Positions 16,921 to 27,707 are shown, counted from the stretch's first letter. The stretch is 64,000 bases of DNA from Schleiferilactobacillus perolens DSM 12744 (GCF_001435585.1 NZ_AZEC01000001.1:124001-188000); one strand, 5' to 3'. The notes: generated by a model from the letters alone, not told the origin. A program made the numbers and translations.

Positions 16921-19242
16921 ATGTCACAGGATACTGATCTTCTTTGGCTGGTGAAGGAAACCCAATTTGACAGCCAAAAATTGGGAAAATATGAATCGAT
17001 ACTTGCTCTTGGGAATGGCTATATGGGCATTCGATCAGCAACTGAAGAGCATTATGTGGGTGAGAAACGGGATACATTTGTTAATGGCACCTTTGATCAA
17101 TTTGACGACACGGAAGTGACAGAATTACCTAATGTTCCTGACGTGTTTAGACTGCGGTTATGGGTTGGCGGGTATCCGTTAGATTTAAATACTGGACAGC
17201 TCAGTCATTATCAAAGAACGTTAAATTTACAGACTGGTGAATTAACGAGAGAATTCCGCTGGGAAATTGGGGAATATGCACTTCAGTTTGCTTCCAGCCG
17301 CTTTATTTCATTTGCGGATCGCCATGTATTGGGAACAAAGATTGTGATTACCAATCTGGGTAAAAAGCCCCTCCCAATTGTCTTCGAAAGTGGTATTGAC
17401 GGCCAGCAAACTAATTCAGGGAGTCAGCATTTTTCAGATGGTGAGAAACGATTGTACAAGGGGAAAACCTTACAGTATGTGACCGAAACGAATCAATCAC
17501 ACATTCTGGTGAGCATTACTGCTAACCAAGACTTTTCTGTTGGTGATCACAGTACAATTGAGCAAACCAGAACGTTAATGCCACGTCGGCAGTTACTACG
17601 CGAGTATACTGTTAGTCTTTCTCCAAGTGAGGATTTAGTATTCGAGAAGAATGCGGCTATCTATTCATCGCGAGACAACGATGTTGTATATCCAGATCAA
17701 AACAGCTTGCAACAAGCAGGGTTGAAAAGAGCCGATGAACTTGTTCGTGATGGGTATGTCAGCAATTTACACCAATCAGCAGAAGCTTGGCGGAAGAAAG
17801 TGTGGGGTAAGATGCCAATCACAATTGATTCCAATGATTTTATGGATCAATTGTCTCTGAATTTTGCGCGTTATCACTTACACGTGATGACACCGGCACA
17901 TGATGCAAGAATGAACATCGGTGCGAAGGGGTTGACGGGGGAGGGATACAAAGGTCACACATTTTGGGATACTGAATTATTTATCTTGCCGTATTTCATC
18001 TTCAACTATCCAGACATCGCGCGGAAACTAGTGACCTATCGCTATCACGGATTGGCAGGTGCACGACGAAAGGCTGCAGAGAATGGTTATCGAGGTGCTC
18101 AATATCCGTGGGAATCATCTTGGATTGAAGATGGTGAAAGTACGCCAATTTGGGGACCGGCCGATATCATTACCGGCACACCAATGAAAATTTGGTCGGG
18201 GTTTATTGAACAACATATTACCTCCGATGTGGCTTACGGTATCAATGAGTATTTGAACGCCACACAAGATAATTTGTTTGGCCGGACGTATGGATATGAG
18301 GTAATTTTCGATACAGCCCGCTTTTGGACCAGTCGAATGAATAGATCCGAGAATCGTCAGCAGTACGATATCAATGATGTCATTGGACCAGATGAGTACA
18401 AAGAACACGTGAACAACAATGCCTTCACAAATTACATGGCCTATTGGAATATGCAATTAGCTCAGAAGTTGATTGCGAGGTTGAAGAACGAGAAACCAGA
18501 AATTTACAGGCAGTTTGATCAAAAAATGAACTTGCAGCAATTAGCAATTGACCTGGCTGACTGTTTAGCCCATCTGTACCTGCCGCAACCAAACGCGGAG
18601 CAGATTATTCCTCAGGATGACACTTATCTTTCTAAAAAAGTGATCGATCTGACTCCTTTTCGGAATGCGGGAAAAGTGGACGAGATATTCGATCATTACA
18701 ACCTGAGCCAAATCAATGACATGCAAATAACCAAACAAGCCGATGTTATCCTGCTGCTGTACTTGTTTGAAAAATCTTTCTCGAGTGAGACAAAGCGTGC
18801 TAATTGGGATTATTATGAACCCAAGACAACACATGACTCATCTCTTTCCAGGCTGACCCATAGTATTTTTGCGGCGGATTTAGGGCTGCAGGATGAAGCA
18901 TGGCGCTTCTACGAACAGGCAAGACAGATCGACTTAGGCAACAATACCAATAGCAGCAATGATGGCGTTCACGCGGCAGCACTCGCTGGTATTTGGAATA
19001 TGGTGATTTTCGGATTTGGCGGCATCAGGTATTTGGACGGTACACTGCGTATTACTCCTAATCTTCCCCGAAAATGGCGGTCGTTGGATTTCCGTATTTG
19101 GTGGCATCAACAGCAGCTCCACATTCATGAAACACATGATCGGTTAGAAATCGAGAATTTAACGCAGACGCATCCGGTTAAATTCACCTGCAGAGAAAAT
19201 GAATATGAATTGAGCGATCGGCTCGTCATTTCGATGGATTGA
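16921..19242 (+). CDS. GH65 disaccharide phosphorylase (maltose/kojibiose/nigerose phosphorylase family)
   Basis: Cytoplasmic inverting phosphorylase of 773 residues, typical for GH65. It cleaves an alpha-linked glucose disaccharide with phosphate to beta-glucose-1-phosphate and glucose. The general acid is Glu 492 in VIGPDEYKEHVNNN; FWDTELFILPYF and the C-terminal GIRYLDGTLRITPNLP are also family motifs. The start ATG at 16921 has GAGGAGG 11 bases upstream; a long in-frame extension back into the GH13 gene is rejected. The linkage (maltose, kojibiose, nigerose or trehalose) cannot be fixed by eye. A beta-phosphoglucomutase gene, the usual partner, is missing from this operon. Confidence 0.92.
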   Translation: MSQDTDLLWLVKETQFDSQKLGKYESILALGNGYMGIRSATEEHYVGEKRDTFVNGTFDQFDDTEVTELPNVPDVFRLRLWVGGYPLDLNTGQLSHYQRTLNLQTGELTREFRWEIGEYALQFASSRFISFADRHVLGTKIVITNLGKKPLPIVFESGIDGQQTNSGSQHFSDGEKRLYKGKTLQYVTETNQSHILVSITANQDFSVGDHSTIEQTRTLMPRRQLLREYTVSLSPSEDLVFEKNAAIYSSRDNDVVYPDQNSLQQAGLKRADELVRDGYVSNLHQSAEAWRKKVWGKMPITIDSNDFMDQLSLNFARYHLHVMTPAHDARMNIGAKGLTGEGYKGHTFWDTELFILPYFIFNYPDIARKLVTYRYHGLAGARRKAAENGYRGAQYPWESSWIEDGESTPIWGPADIITGTPMKIWSGFIEQHITSDVAYGINEYLNATQDNLFGRTYGYEVIFDTARFWTSRMNRSENRQQYDINDVIGPDEYKEHVNNNAFTNYMAYWNMQLAQKLIARLKNEKPEIYRQFDQKMNLQQLAIDLADCLAHLYLPQPNAEQIIPQDDTYLSKKVIDLTPFRNAGKVDEIFDHYNLSQINDMQITKQADVILLLYLFEKSFSSETKRANWDYYEPKTTHDSSLSRLTHSIFAADLGLQDEAWRFYEQARQIDLGNNTNSSNDGVHAAALAGIWNMVIFGFGGIRYLDGTLRITPNLPRKWRSLDFRIWWHQQQLHIHETHDRLEIENLTQTHPVKFTCRENEYELSDRLVISMD

Positions 19243-19273
19243 TGTTGGGGATGTTATACATCGGACAAGTTTT

Positions 19274-19312
19274 AGCACTGAGACTCGGAACCTTGCTCCG
19301 AGTCTCAGTGCT
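19274..19312 (+). terminator. Intrinsic terminator after the ABC importer operon
   Basis: A perfect 16-bp stem (19274-19289 with 19297-19312) and 7-base loop, followed by a T-rich tail. It ends the operon started at 11278. Confidence 0.85.
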
Positions 19313-19350
19313 ATTTTCATTTCTGCGCCAACCAATAATCAACTTTTTTC

Positions 19351-19378
19351 TTGACTGTAATCGCTTACCTTGTAAAAT
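19351..19378 (+). promoter_or_regulatory. Promoter with internal cre-like site for the RpiR gene
   Basis: TTGACT (19351-19356) and TAAAAT (19373-19378) with a 16-base spacer. The cre-like 14-mer TGTAATCGCTTACC at 19356-19369 fills the spacer, so CcpA binding would exclude RNA polymerase. Confidence 0.6.
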
Positions 19379-19487
19379 ATAGATGGTTGAAACAAAATTT
19401 CATAAAAAGACAAATGAACTGAAATGACAGATTGCTTTGATCAACTCGTTACCACAGTTGGTGCAAGTAAAGAAGGAGGCTATCATA

Positions 19488-20381
19488 ATGCCGATTAAAC
19501 GTAAAATTACCAATGCACAGGACAGTTTATCTGACGTAGAGAAGAAGATAGCAGATTACGTGTTAGGTCATCCGCAGGCAGTTCTTGATATGACAGTGGC
19601 CCAATTGGCAGAAGCGTCAGATGCAAGCGCTGCAACAGTCGTTCGTTTAACAAAACGGATTGGAGTTGGTGGTTTTACTGCCTTCAAGATTGAATTAGCG
19701 GCTGACTTGACCAAACAGAATATCGACGTGGATTTAAATGCCGATATTGCTCGGAATGAGTCACTTTCGCGGCTTAAGGAGAAACTGTTGTACAACGCGA
19801 AAGAAGCGCTGCAGGATACTGTGGATCAAATTGATATTGAAGTATTTAGCGAAGTGGCGCGGATGCTGTCTGGGGCACGGCAGATTTATATTTTTGGCGT
19901 CGGTGCCAGTTTTTTGACCGCCCAGAATATTTCTCAAAAATGGAGCCGAATTGGTTACCCAGCCAATGCACTGAACGATTTAAACGTATTATTACCAGCG
20001 ATTGCCAATGGAACAAAAAGAGACGTACTTTGGATTATTTCGAATTCGGGGGAGACGCCAGAAGCAATTTATGCGGCGAAGACGGCCAAGATTTCCCATG
20101 TTGGAGTAATATCGCTGACGAAGTTCGGTAATAATTCTGTTTCTTCCGCGAGTGATATTTCGGTCCATACCAGTTTGCCAATTGAGCGTCACCATCGTAT
20201 TGCGGCCACTAACTCACTGTTGACGCAGTTTATGGTTGTTGACTTATTATTCTACTATTTCGTTAGCCGTCATTATGATGCCAGCACAAACGCAATCAAC
20301 CGGTCCAAAGACATTGTTGAGGCGTACCAAAATAGAGAACTGCGTCACAAAAGAAATTTTATTTCTGAGAAAAAAATTTAA
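19488..20381 (+). CDS. RpiR/MurR-family transcriptional regulator
   Basis: Regulator of 297 residues with an N-terminal helix-turn-helix (about 1-75, containing VAQLAEASDASAATVVRLTKR) and a C-terminal SIS domain (about 120-250, with FGVGASFLTAQ and ISNSGETPE) that senses a sugar phosphate. The start ATG at 19488 has AAGGAGG 8 bases upstream; a 17-codon extension to TTG 19437 is rejected. It has its own promoter, and its likely target is the promoter of the GH1-PTS operon that begins 80 bases downstream. Confidence 0.9.
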   Translation: MPIKRKITNAQDSLSDVEKKIADYVLGHPQAVLDMTVAQLAEASDASAATVVRLTKRIGVGGFTAFKIELAADLTKQNIDVDLNADIARNESLSRLKEKLLYNAKEALQDTVDQIDIEVFSEVARMLSGARQIYIFGVGASFLTAQNISQKWSRIGYPANALNDLNVLLPAIANGTKRDVLWIISNSGETPEAIYAAKTAKISHVGVISLTKFGNNSVSSASDISVHTSLPIERHHRIAATNSLLTQFMVVDLLFYYFVSRHYDASTNAINRSKDIVEAYQNRELRHKRNFISEKKI

Positions 20382-20391
20382 CACTAAATAC

Positions 20392-20438
20392 TTGAAATTA
20401 TGTTTCGTTTGGGTATACTTAAAATGTAAGCGGTTAAG
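20392..20438 (+). promoter_or_regulatory. Promoter and cre-like operator of the GH1-PTS operon
   Basis: TTGAAA (20392-20397) and TATACT (20414-20419) with a 16-base spacer, then TGTAAGCGGTTAAG at 20425-20438 over the predicted start. The core TGTAAGCGGTTA is the same as at 11315. Confidence 0.65.
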
Positions 20439-20461
20439 TACCGGGGAAAGGGGAGTGTTTT

Positions 20462-21904
20462 ATGAGCAGAATTCTTTGGGGTGGTGCCACTTCGGCAAGT
20501 CAATATGAAGGGGGCTTCACCGATGGCAAAGGGATGGACACGCAAGATTGTCGGCCATACATTCCGCGAACAAGTAATGCCACAACCGAAACTCGGCTTT
20601 TGACGCAGAAAGTAATTGATGAAGCAAAAGATCCAAATAGTTCTCGTTATTATCCATTTCGAGTTGGCACGAAAGGATATGAGTATGGACTGACCGATAT
20701 TGATCTTCTGGAGGAACTAGGTGTCGATATCTATCGTCTGTCTATTAGCTGGTCACGTTTGTTTCCAACTGGTGAGGAAGAAGAGCCGAATGCTAAAGGT
20801 GTAGCATATTATGATGCAATTTTGCAAAAGCTGCACGCTGCGGGCATCAAAATATTCCTAACAATCAACCACTACGCATTGCCACTGAGTATTGTTGAAA
20901 AGTATCGCGGATGGACAAATCGTAAAACAATTGATGTGTTTGTTCATTTTGCCAAGTTTGTTTTTAAAAAGTGGGGTAACATTGTCGATTATTGGTTACC
21001 CTTTAATGAAATTAACGCAGGGTATTTCAGCCCGTATAACGGTGTTGGATTGGTTAAACCAGAAGATGCAGATTACAGTTATGACGATGTCTTTCGTTCC
21101 CTGCATTACCAGTTTGTTGCGAATGCACGAACAATTCAAGCAGCACGCAAAATGGGTGTACCTGGAAAGTTTGGGGCCATGGTTGCATGCTTTTGTTACT
21201 ATCCGTTGACACCAAGCCCTGAAGATAATTTGGAACTTGTACGAGACGAGGAAGTCAATCAATGGTATTGCATGGATATTTTGGCCAAAGGGAAGTATCC
21301 GTACTATGCACAACCGTTCTTTGACAAGCATCACGTGACTTTCGAAATCACAGAAGAAGATCGTAAAGTCTTGAAAGAGAACACTGTTGATTTTGTTTCC
21401 TTTTCGTATTACTCATCTTCCATTTGCACTGTGAAGGAAAATAGCACTCAAACTGCCGGAAACTTAGTTGTCACAACTAAGAACCCTTATTTGAAGGCCA
21501 CAGAGTGGGGTTGGCAAATTGATCCAATTGGATTACGGACAACGTTGCATAAGGTATACGACCGGTATGAGAAGCCAGTGATCATTTCCGAGAATGGTTT
21601 AGGCGCACGCGATCAGCTTGAAGCAAATGGTGCGGTTCATGATCCGTATCGCATCGAGTACTTCAAAGAACACTTCAAACAGATTATTGCTGCCAAAAAT
21701 GAAGGGGTTGATGTTCGGGCTTATATGGCTTGGGGAATCATTGATATTGTATCTGCAGGCAGCTGTGAAATGGATAAACGTTATGGCGTGATCTATGTTG
21801 ACGCAGATAACGATGGTCACGGTACTTACAAGCGATACAAGAAGGACAGTTTTAATTGGTATCACAATTTCATTCTGGAGCAACGAGCGAAAGGAGAAAA
21901 ATAA
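20462..21904 (+). CDS. GH1 6-phospho-beta-glucosidase
   Basis: Cytoplasmic GH1 enzyme of 480 residues. Acid/base Glu 183 lies in FNEIN and nucleophile Glu 377 in ISENGLG. The C-terminal loop SAGSCEMDKRYGVIYVD has the Ser, Lys and Tyr that bind the 6-phosphate group in phospho-beta-glycosidases, so the substrate is a phosphorylated disaccharide delivered by a PTS. RBS AAAGGGGAG precedes the ATG. It leads an operon with EIIB, EIIC, a small membrane protein and EIIA, all that is needed for uptake and cleavage of a beta-glucoside such as cellobiose. Confidence 0.95.
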   Translation: MSRILWGGATSASQYEGGFTDGKGMDTQDCRPYIPRTSNATTETRLLTQKVIDEAKDPNSSRYYPFRVGTKGYEYGLTDIDLLEELGVDIYRLSISWSRLFPTGEEEEPNAKGVAYYDAILQKLHAAGIKIFLTINHYALPLSIVEKYRGWTNRKTIDVFVHFAKFVFKKWGNIVDYWLPFNEINAGYFSPYNGVGLVKPEDADYSYDDVFRSLHYQFVANARTIQAARKMGVPGKFGAMVACFCYYPLTPSPEDNLELVRDEEVNQWYCMDILAKGKYPYYAQPFFDKHHVTFEITEEDRKVLKENTVDFVSFSYYSSSICTVKENSTQTAGNLVVTTKNPYLKATEWGWQIDPIGLRTTLHKVYDRYEKPVIISENGLGARDQLEANGAVHDPYRIEYFKEHFKQIIAAKNEGVDVRAYMAWGIIDIVSAGSCEMDKRYGVIYVDADNDGHGTYKRYKKDSFNWYHNFILEQRAKGEK

Positions 21905-21905
21905 C

Positions 21906-22211
21906 ATGAAGAAGATTTTGATCGTTTGTTCTGGCGGAATGTCTAGTGCGATCGTGGAAAAAGCACTGAAGACAGAAGCAGACAAAAAAGGGGTAGAACT
22001 AGAGGCGAGTGCTGTTGGCTCTCCTCAGGCGCAAGACGCGATTGAGAATAATGATTGGGACATGATCTTGGTTGCACCGCAAGTACGTAATCGTTTCGAT
22101 ACCTTTAAGGGATATGCGGATAAGAAGGGTATCACAATTGAGAATATTCCGCCGCGTGATTATAGTCCATTGGGAGGGCCGCACCTTCTTAAATTGATTG
22201 AAGAATCCTAA
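21906..22211 (+). CDS. PTS EIIB component, cellobiose/lactose family
   Basis: Cytoplasmic phosphocarrier of 101 residues. The active Cys 8 is in LIVCSGGMSSAI. It starts 1 base after the GH1 stop with AAAGGAG in the end of that gene, so they are coupled. The neighbouring EIIC and EIIA complete the system. As the only cellobiose-type EIIB in the window it may also serve the orphan EIIC permeases. Confidence 0.94.
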   Translation: MKKILIVCSGGMSSAIVEKALKTEADKKGVELEASAVGSPQAQDAIENNDWDMILVAPQVRNRFDTFKGYADKKGITIENIPPRDYSPLGGPHLLKLIEES

Positions 22212-22224
22212 GGAGGGATCCCTC

Positions 22225-23502
22225 ATGAATAAGATTCTAGATACGCTCAACGATAAAGTGACGCAGCCATTATCCAAACTTTCCGAGCAACGTCATTTGC
22301 GAGCTGTTCGTGATGGCGTGATTTCTGCGATTCCGCTCATCATCATTGGTAGTTTCTTCTTGATTATTGCATTTCCGCCGATTCCTACAAATTGGGCTTT
22401 TCACCAATGGGCAACAGCGCATGCCTTGCAGATCCTAATCCCGTATCGACTAACCTTTTGGATTATGTCGCTGTATATCTGTTTTGGCATTGGGTATAAT
22501 CTGGCAAAAAGCTATGAATTGGATCCCTTAGCTGGTGGACAGCTATCTGTGGCGGCATTTTTATTGAGCATTATGCCTGTAACCACAAAGGCAGGATTAA
22601 TGCTCCCTATGGAGAGCTTGGGGTCTGTCGGTATCTTTCCTTGTATGATACTTGCCATCTTTGCTGTTGAAGTCCTGCGTGTTTGTAAGAAGCACAATCT
22701 GACATTCAAAATGCCGGAGCAGGTGCCCAGTTCAGTGGCTCATTCTTTTGAAGCTATTGTACCAGCGGGAATCATCATTTTGGTTATGACGTTAATCAAC
22801 GTTGTACTCAAAATTAATTTGGAAACAGTAATTCAAACCCTGTTTTCGCCATTAGTCAAGGCGGGAGATACACTGCCTGGGGTACTAGTACCGGCGTTCC
22901 TGACGGTATTTCTGTGGATCTTTGGTATTTCAGGAGATTCAATTGTAGGTTCTATTGCCCGGCCAATCTGGTTGCAGTATTTCACGGAAAATGCTGAATC
23001 AATGTCCAAGGGACAGCAACCCACGCATATTGCACCAGAAACGTTCTTTCAGTGGTTTGTTTCAATTGGTGGTTCAGGTGCCACGATTGGGTTGATTATC
23101 TGTGCTTTATTGGTTGGTAAAGCCAAGTACACGAAATCAATTACCAGGGCGTCAATGATTCCGGCTTTGTTCAATATTAACGAACCAATTATCTTTGGCT
23201 TCCCAGTAATGTTGAACCCTATCTTCTTCATTCCATTTATTGGCGCACCGTTAGTAATGGTCACAGTCTCGTGGTTTGCATTTAAGCTGGGCTTTGTCCA
23301 CCTGATGTTTGTTCAGCCGCCTTGGACATTACCAGCACCAATTGGCGCATTCTTGGCCACTGGTGGCGATTGGCGAGCAATTGTCTTATGTCTGGTCGAT
23401 ATCGTCATTGCAACGGTTATCTACTATCCGTTCGTCAGGATGTATGACAGACAGGAATTAGCTAAGGAACAAGAGGGTTTGAGTGAGGAGGATGCAGGAT
23501 AA
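22225..23502 (+). CDS. PTS EIIC component, cellobiose/lactose family (conserved His replaced by Ser)
   Basis: Membrane permease of 425 residues. Motifs KMPEQVPSSVAHSF and LFNINEPIIFGFP (conserved Glu kept) are present. The position of the conserved His of the family (GIHG in most others here) reads GISG, Ser 236. In the structure of the Bacillus cereus ChbC permease the His and Glu contact the sugar hydroxyl that is phosphorylated, so the change is notable. The start ATG at 22225 has AAGGAGGG 7 bases upstream. It overlaps the next gene by one base (TAATG). Confidence 0.93.
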   Translation: MNKILDTLNDKVTQPLSKLSEQRHLRAVRDGVISAIPLIIIGSFFLIIAFPPIPTNWAFHQWATAHALQILIPYRLTFWIMSLYICFGIGYNLAKSYELDPLAGGQLSVAAFLLSIMPVTTKAGLMLPMESLGSVGIFPCMILAIFAVEVLRVCKKHNLTFKMPEQVPSSVAHSFEAIVPAGIIILVMTLINVVLKINLETVIQTLFSPLVKAGDTLPGVLVPAFLTVFLWIFGISGDSIVGSIARPIWLQYFTENAESMSKGQQPTHIAPETFFQWFVSIGGSGATIGLIICALLVGKAKYTKSITRASMIPALFNINEPIIFGFPVMLNPIFFIPFIGAPLVMVTVSWFAFKLGFVHLMFVQPPWTLPAPIGAFLATGGDWRAIVLCLVDIVIATVIYYPFVRMYDRQELAKEQEGLSEEDAG

Positions 23503-23780
23503 TGACACGCAATCGGAGAATGCCCAACTTTCTCAGCGCAACTGTTTTTATTGTAGGACTAGCGTTAATCAACTTAGCAATTATTGCTTTAAACGACAGT
23601 CTCCACTCTAAAGCGTTGAGCTTTTTCGGTAACACTGTGGGGATTGGGTTACTCTTTCCTGCGGTCTTACTCTACATCGAACGTAAAGAACACTTTAATC
23701 TTCGCCGATATGCTTACTTCGCTATCATGACAACAATTGCGGTCAGCATCATTACGTATTTGTTCGTGATGCGCTTTTAA
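23502..23780 (+). CDS. Small membrane protein of unknown function inside a PTS operon
   Basis: I do not recognise this 92-residue protein. Hydrophobic stretches at about 10-30, 38-57 and 69-89 predict three membrane helices, with short basic loops (RNRR at the start, ERKEHFNLRR between helices 2 and 3). Its start overlaps the EIIC stop (TAATG) and it ends 25 bases before EIIA, so it is translated together with the permease. This suggests a partner, chaperone or stability factor of EIIC. There are no Cys or His in a pattern that would suggest an enzyme. Confidence 0.75.
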   Translation: MTRNRRMPNFLSATVFIVGLALINLAIIALNDSLHSKALSFFGNTVGIGLLFPAVLLYIERKEHFNLRRYAYFAIMTTIAVSIITYLFVMRF

Positions 23781-23805
23781 GAAGAAAAGTGAGATGGGGA
23801 CATAA

Positions 23806-24129
23806 ATGGAAGAACTTGAAGGACAAATTTTTGATATCATTTCACACAGCGGCACTGCGCGAGCGGACCTTTATGACGCGTTGGAAGCTGTGAGAAGCAA
23901 TGACTATGCTAAGAGTGACAAACTTTTGGCAGAAGCGAGTACCGAGATGACATTGGCCCACAATGTCCAAACAAAGCTCATTACGGCTGATCTAGCGGGT
24001 AAGACTAATATCTCCTTGTTGCTTATCCATGCGCAAGATCAACTGATGACGACAATGAGTGAACAAACGTTAATTGAACAAATGATTAAAATGCAAAAAG
24101 ACATCAACGCACTTAAGCGTGTTGAATAG
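23806..24129 (+). CDS. PTS EIIA component, cellobiose/lactose family
   Basis: Cytoplasmic phosphocarrier, 107 residues, all-helical EIIA of the lactose/cellobiose type. The active His 75 is in LLLIHAQDQLM, the standard motif. It is the last gene of the operon and is followed by a bidirectional hairpin. It is the only EIIA of this family in the 64 kb, while several EIIC genes lack one. Confidence 0.94.
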   Translation: MEELEGQIFDIISHSGTARADLYDALEAVRSNDYAKSDKLLAEASTEMTLAHNVQTKLITADLAGKTNISLLLIHAQDQLMTTMSEQTLIEQMIKMQKDINALKRVE

Positions 24130-24160
24130 AGATAACCCAGCATGTGCTAGTGTGGATTGA

Positions 24161-24206
24161 AAAAGGTCCGAAATCACCGACTTTTGCCAGTGATTCCGGA
24201 CCTTTT
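24161..24206. terminator. Bidirectional terminator between convergent operons
   Basis: A 17-bp stem with one mismatch (24161-24177 with 24190-24206). T runs lie on its right side and A runs on its left, so it works for the plus operon ending at 24129 and the minus operon ending at 24214. Confidence 0.8.
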
Positions 24207-24213
24207 CTGTTTA

Positions 24214-25737
<1,524 letters not shown>

Positions 25738-27597
25738 TTATGCCTCAACGGCTGCTTGTGGATCACTAAATGCATAGTCCTGATCGTCTGTCGTAATGTG
25801 AAAGGCGCCAACTTCTTGGGTGTTCGTCACGATTAGCATCGTGGTGGTGTCGTAGCCTTTATCGCGCAATAGGGCAAGGTCAACCTGACCGATATGCTGC
25901 CCCTGGGTGACATGGTCGCCCTCCTTTACATCAATCTGATACCCGGTACCTTTTAAGTTCACAGTATCAATACCGATATGCACAAGGACTTCCATGCCAT
26001 TGGCGGATTTAAAGCCCAGCGCGTGTTTTGTTGGGAAAACAGTGGTGACAGTGCCTGTAATTGGCGCAAGTAAATTACCGTTTATCGGTTTGACTGCGAT
26101 GCCTTCACCCATTGCCTTGCTAGCGAATACTTCGTCAGAAACTTGATCTAAGGGAAGAGCGTCACCTGCGAATGGCAAAGTTAATTCATTATTGGGCGTC
26201 ACATTGTCGGTTGCTTTTTCTGGATCTTCACCAAGGCCAAGGATGTATGTCAGTACTGCAGAAAGGCTAAAAGCAATGGTGATACCAATCAGATAGAAGA
26301 TAAAGGTCTTGCCAAAAAAGGCGGGCAATGTGGTTAAAGCTGGGAATACATAGACAATGGCTTTGGTTTGCATCATTCCCATAAAACCGCCGGCTACTGC
26401 GCCAGCAATCGTCTGGGCAATCAGGGGACGTTTGAAGCGAACGGACAAACCGTACACGATTGGTTCCGTAATGCCTCCCAATAATGCAGGAATGAGCGAT
26501 GACAGTGCGAGTGTTTTAACATCTTTGTCTTTGGAACGGAAAAAGACTCCCAGGGCGGCGCCGGCACTTGCAAAAGTCGCCGCCGCAACCATTGGTCTGA
26601 TAATGTCGTAACCATGGGTCGCTAAATTGTTAATCATGATCGGAACAACTCCCCAATGGATACCAATCATCACAAGGTATGTCCAACCACCGCCGATAAT
26701 AACACCAGCGAGTAGTCCACTGTGTTGGCTGATGAAATTAACAGCCGTGCCCAGGCCGTTGCCCAAAGCGACGCCCACCGGGCCGATTACCATGACAGTC
26801 GCTGGCACCATGATTAGCAGTGCAATCATCGGTAAAAGGAAGATCTCTAAGCTTTTTGGGACAAACCGATTCAGCACTTTACGTTCAAACTGAGCATAGA
26901 TAAAAATCGCAATGATGGCTGGAATGACGGTGCCTGAGTAGCCCATCAGGATTGCCGGAAGACCAAAGAAATCCACTTTGACACCGTTTCCTGTGACGAG
27001 TTTCGTGAAGTTTGGTTCCAATAGTGCAGCGACGATGGCCAAGCTGACGAATTGATTCGCTTTAAAAACCTTGGCCGCACTCACAGTTAGGAATAAGGGT
27101 AAGAAATAAAAGACACTGTTGCCGGCGGCGGACAAGATTGCGTATGTACTCGACTTTTCACTCATCCACTTAAAAGTTGTGAGGATGACTAGCAATGCCT
27201 TAATCATCCCAGCACCAGCTAGGGGCATAATGATCGGGTTAAAAATCGAGGATAGCACATTGAAGAAACGGGTGAGAATATTACCCTGTTTACTATCGTC
27301 TGTACTGGTCGTGTCTGCTTCACCGTCCAATGCACTCTGAATCGAGTAATTAGCCATGACACTGTCGTATGCCTTATCGACATCATTGCCAATGACGACT
27401 TGGAATTGACCGTTCGCCTCGACAACGGATAAGACACCGGGGATTTTCTTAATCTGATCGGCGTGGGAATGAGCAATATTTTGATCTTTTAGGCGAAAAC
27501 GGAGCCGTGTAATACAATGATACAGATCGATGACGTTCTCTTCGCCCCCGATTTGGGAAACAATCTGTTGGGCCATGGCGGTGTAATCTTTACGCAT
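25738..27597 (-). CDS. bglP: PTS EIIBCA component, beta-glucoside family
   Basis: Single-chain permease of 619 residues. The EIIB domain (1-80) has the active Cys 28 in LYHCITRLRFRL, a membrane EIIC domain follows (about 105-470), and the C-terminal EIIA domain (about 490-619) contains LVHIGIDTV with the active His. The start ATG at 27597 has GAAAGGAAG 8-9 bases upstream; a 10-codon extension is rejected. It is transcribed with the GH1 gene and divergently from an RpiR regulator. A -10-like TATGAT lies on the minus strand at 27640-27645. The symbol follows the family name; orthology to Bacillus BglP is not proven. Confidence 0.93.
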   Translation of the reverse strand: MRKDYTAMAQQIVSQIGGEENVIDLYHCITRLRFRLKDQNIAHSHADQIKKIPGVLSVVEANGQFQVVIGNDVDKAYDSVMANYSIQSALDGEADTTSTDDSKQGNILTRFFNVLSSIFNPIIMPLAGAGMIKALLVILTTFKWMSEKSSTYAILSAAGNSVFYFLPLFLTVSAAKVFKANQFVSLAIVAALLEPNFTKLVTGNGVKVDFFGLPAILMGYSGTVIPAIIAIFIYAQFERKVLNRFVPKSLEIFLLPMIALLIMVPATVMVIGPVGVALGNGLGTAVNFISQHSGLLAGVIIGGGWTYLVMIGIHWGVVPIMINNLATHGYDIIRPMVAAATFASAGAALGVFFRSKDKDVKTLALSSLIPALLGGITEPIVYGLSVRFKRPLIAQTIAGAVAGGFMGMMQTKAIVYVFPALTTLPAFFGKTFIFYLIGITIAFSLSAVLTYILGLGEDPEKATDNVTPNNELTLPFAGDALPLDQVSDEVFASKAMGEGIAVKPINGNLLAPITGTVTTVFPTKHALGFKSANGMEVLVHIGIDTVNLKGTGYQIDVKEGDHVTQGQHIGQVDLALLRDKGYDTTTMLIVTNTQEVGAFHITTDDQDYAFSDPQAAVEA

Positions 27598-27624
27598 GGG
27601 ATATTCTTCCTTTCGTGGATGTTT

Positions 27625-27659
27625 CATACTGATAGTGCTATCATACTGAACCGCTTACA
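27625..27659. promoter_or_regulatory. Operator region between bglP and the RpiR gene: inverted and direct repeats plus cre-like site
   Basis: TGATAG and CTATCA form an inverted repeat at 27630-27643, flanked by two copies of CATACTGA (27625-27632, 27642-27649). On the minus strand TGTAAGCGGTTCAG at 27646-27659 is cre-like with two mismatches at its end. It lies directly upstream of bglP, where the local RpiR regulator and CcpA could act. Confidence 0.45.
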
Positions 27660-27707
27660 GATTTTAGAGAAAGTTCGCAAAATGGAAACCACAGGAGGGT
27701 CAATAAA

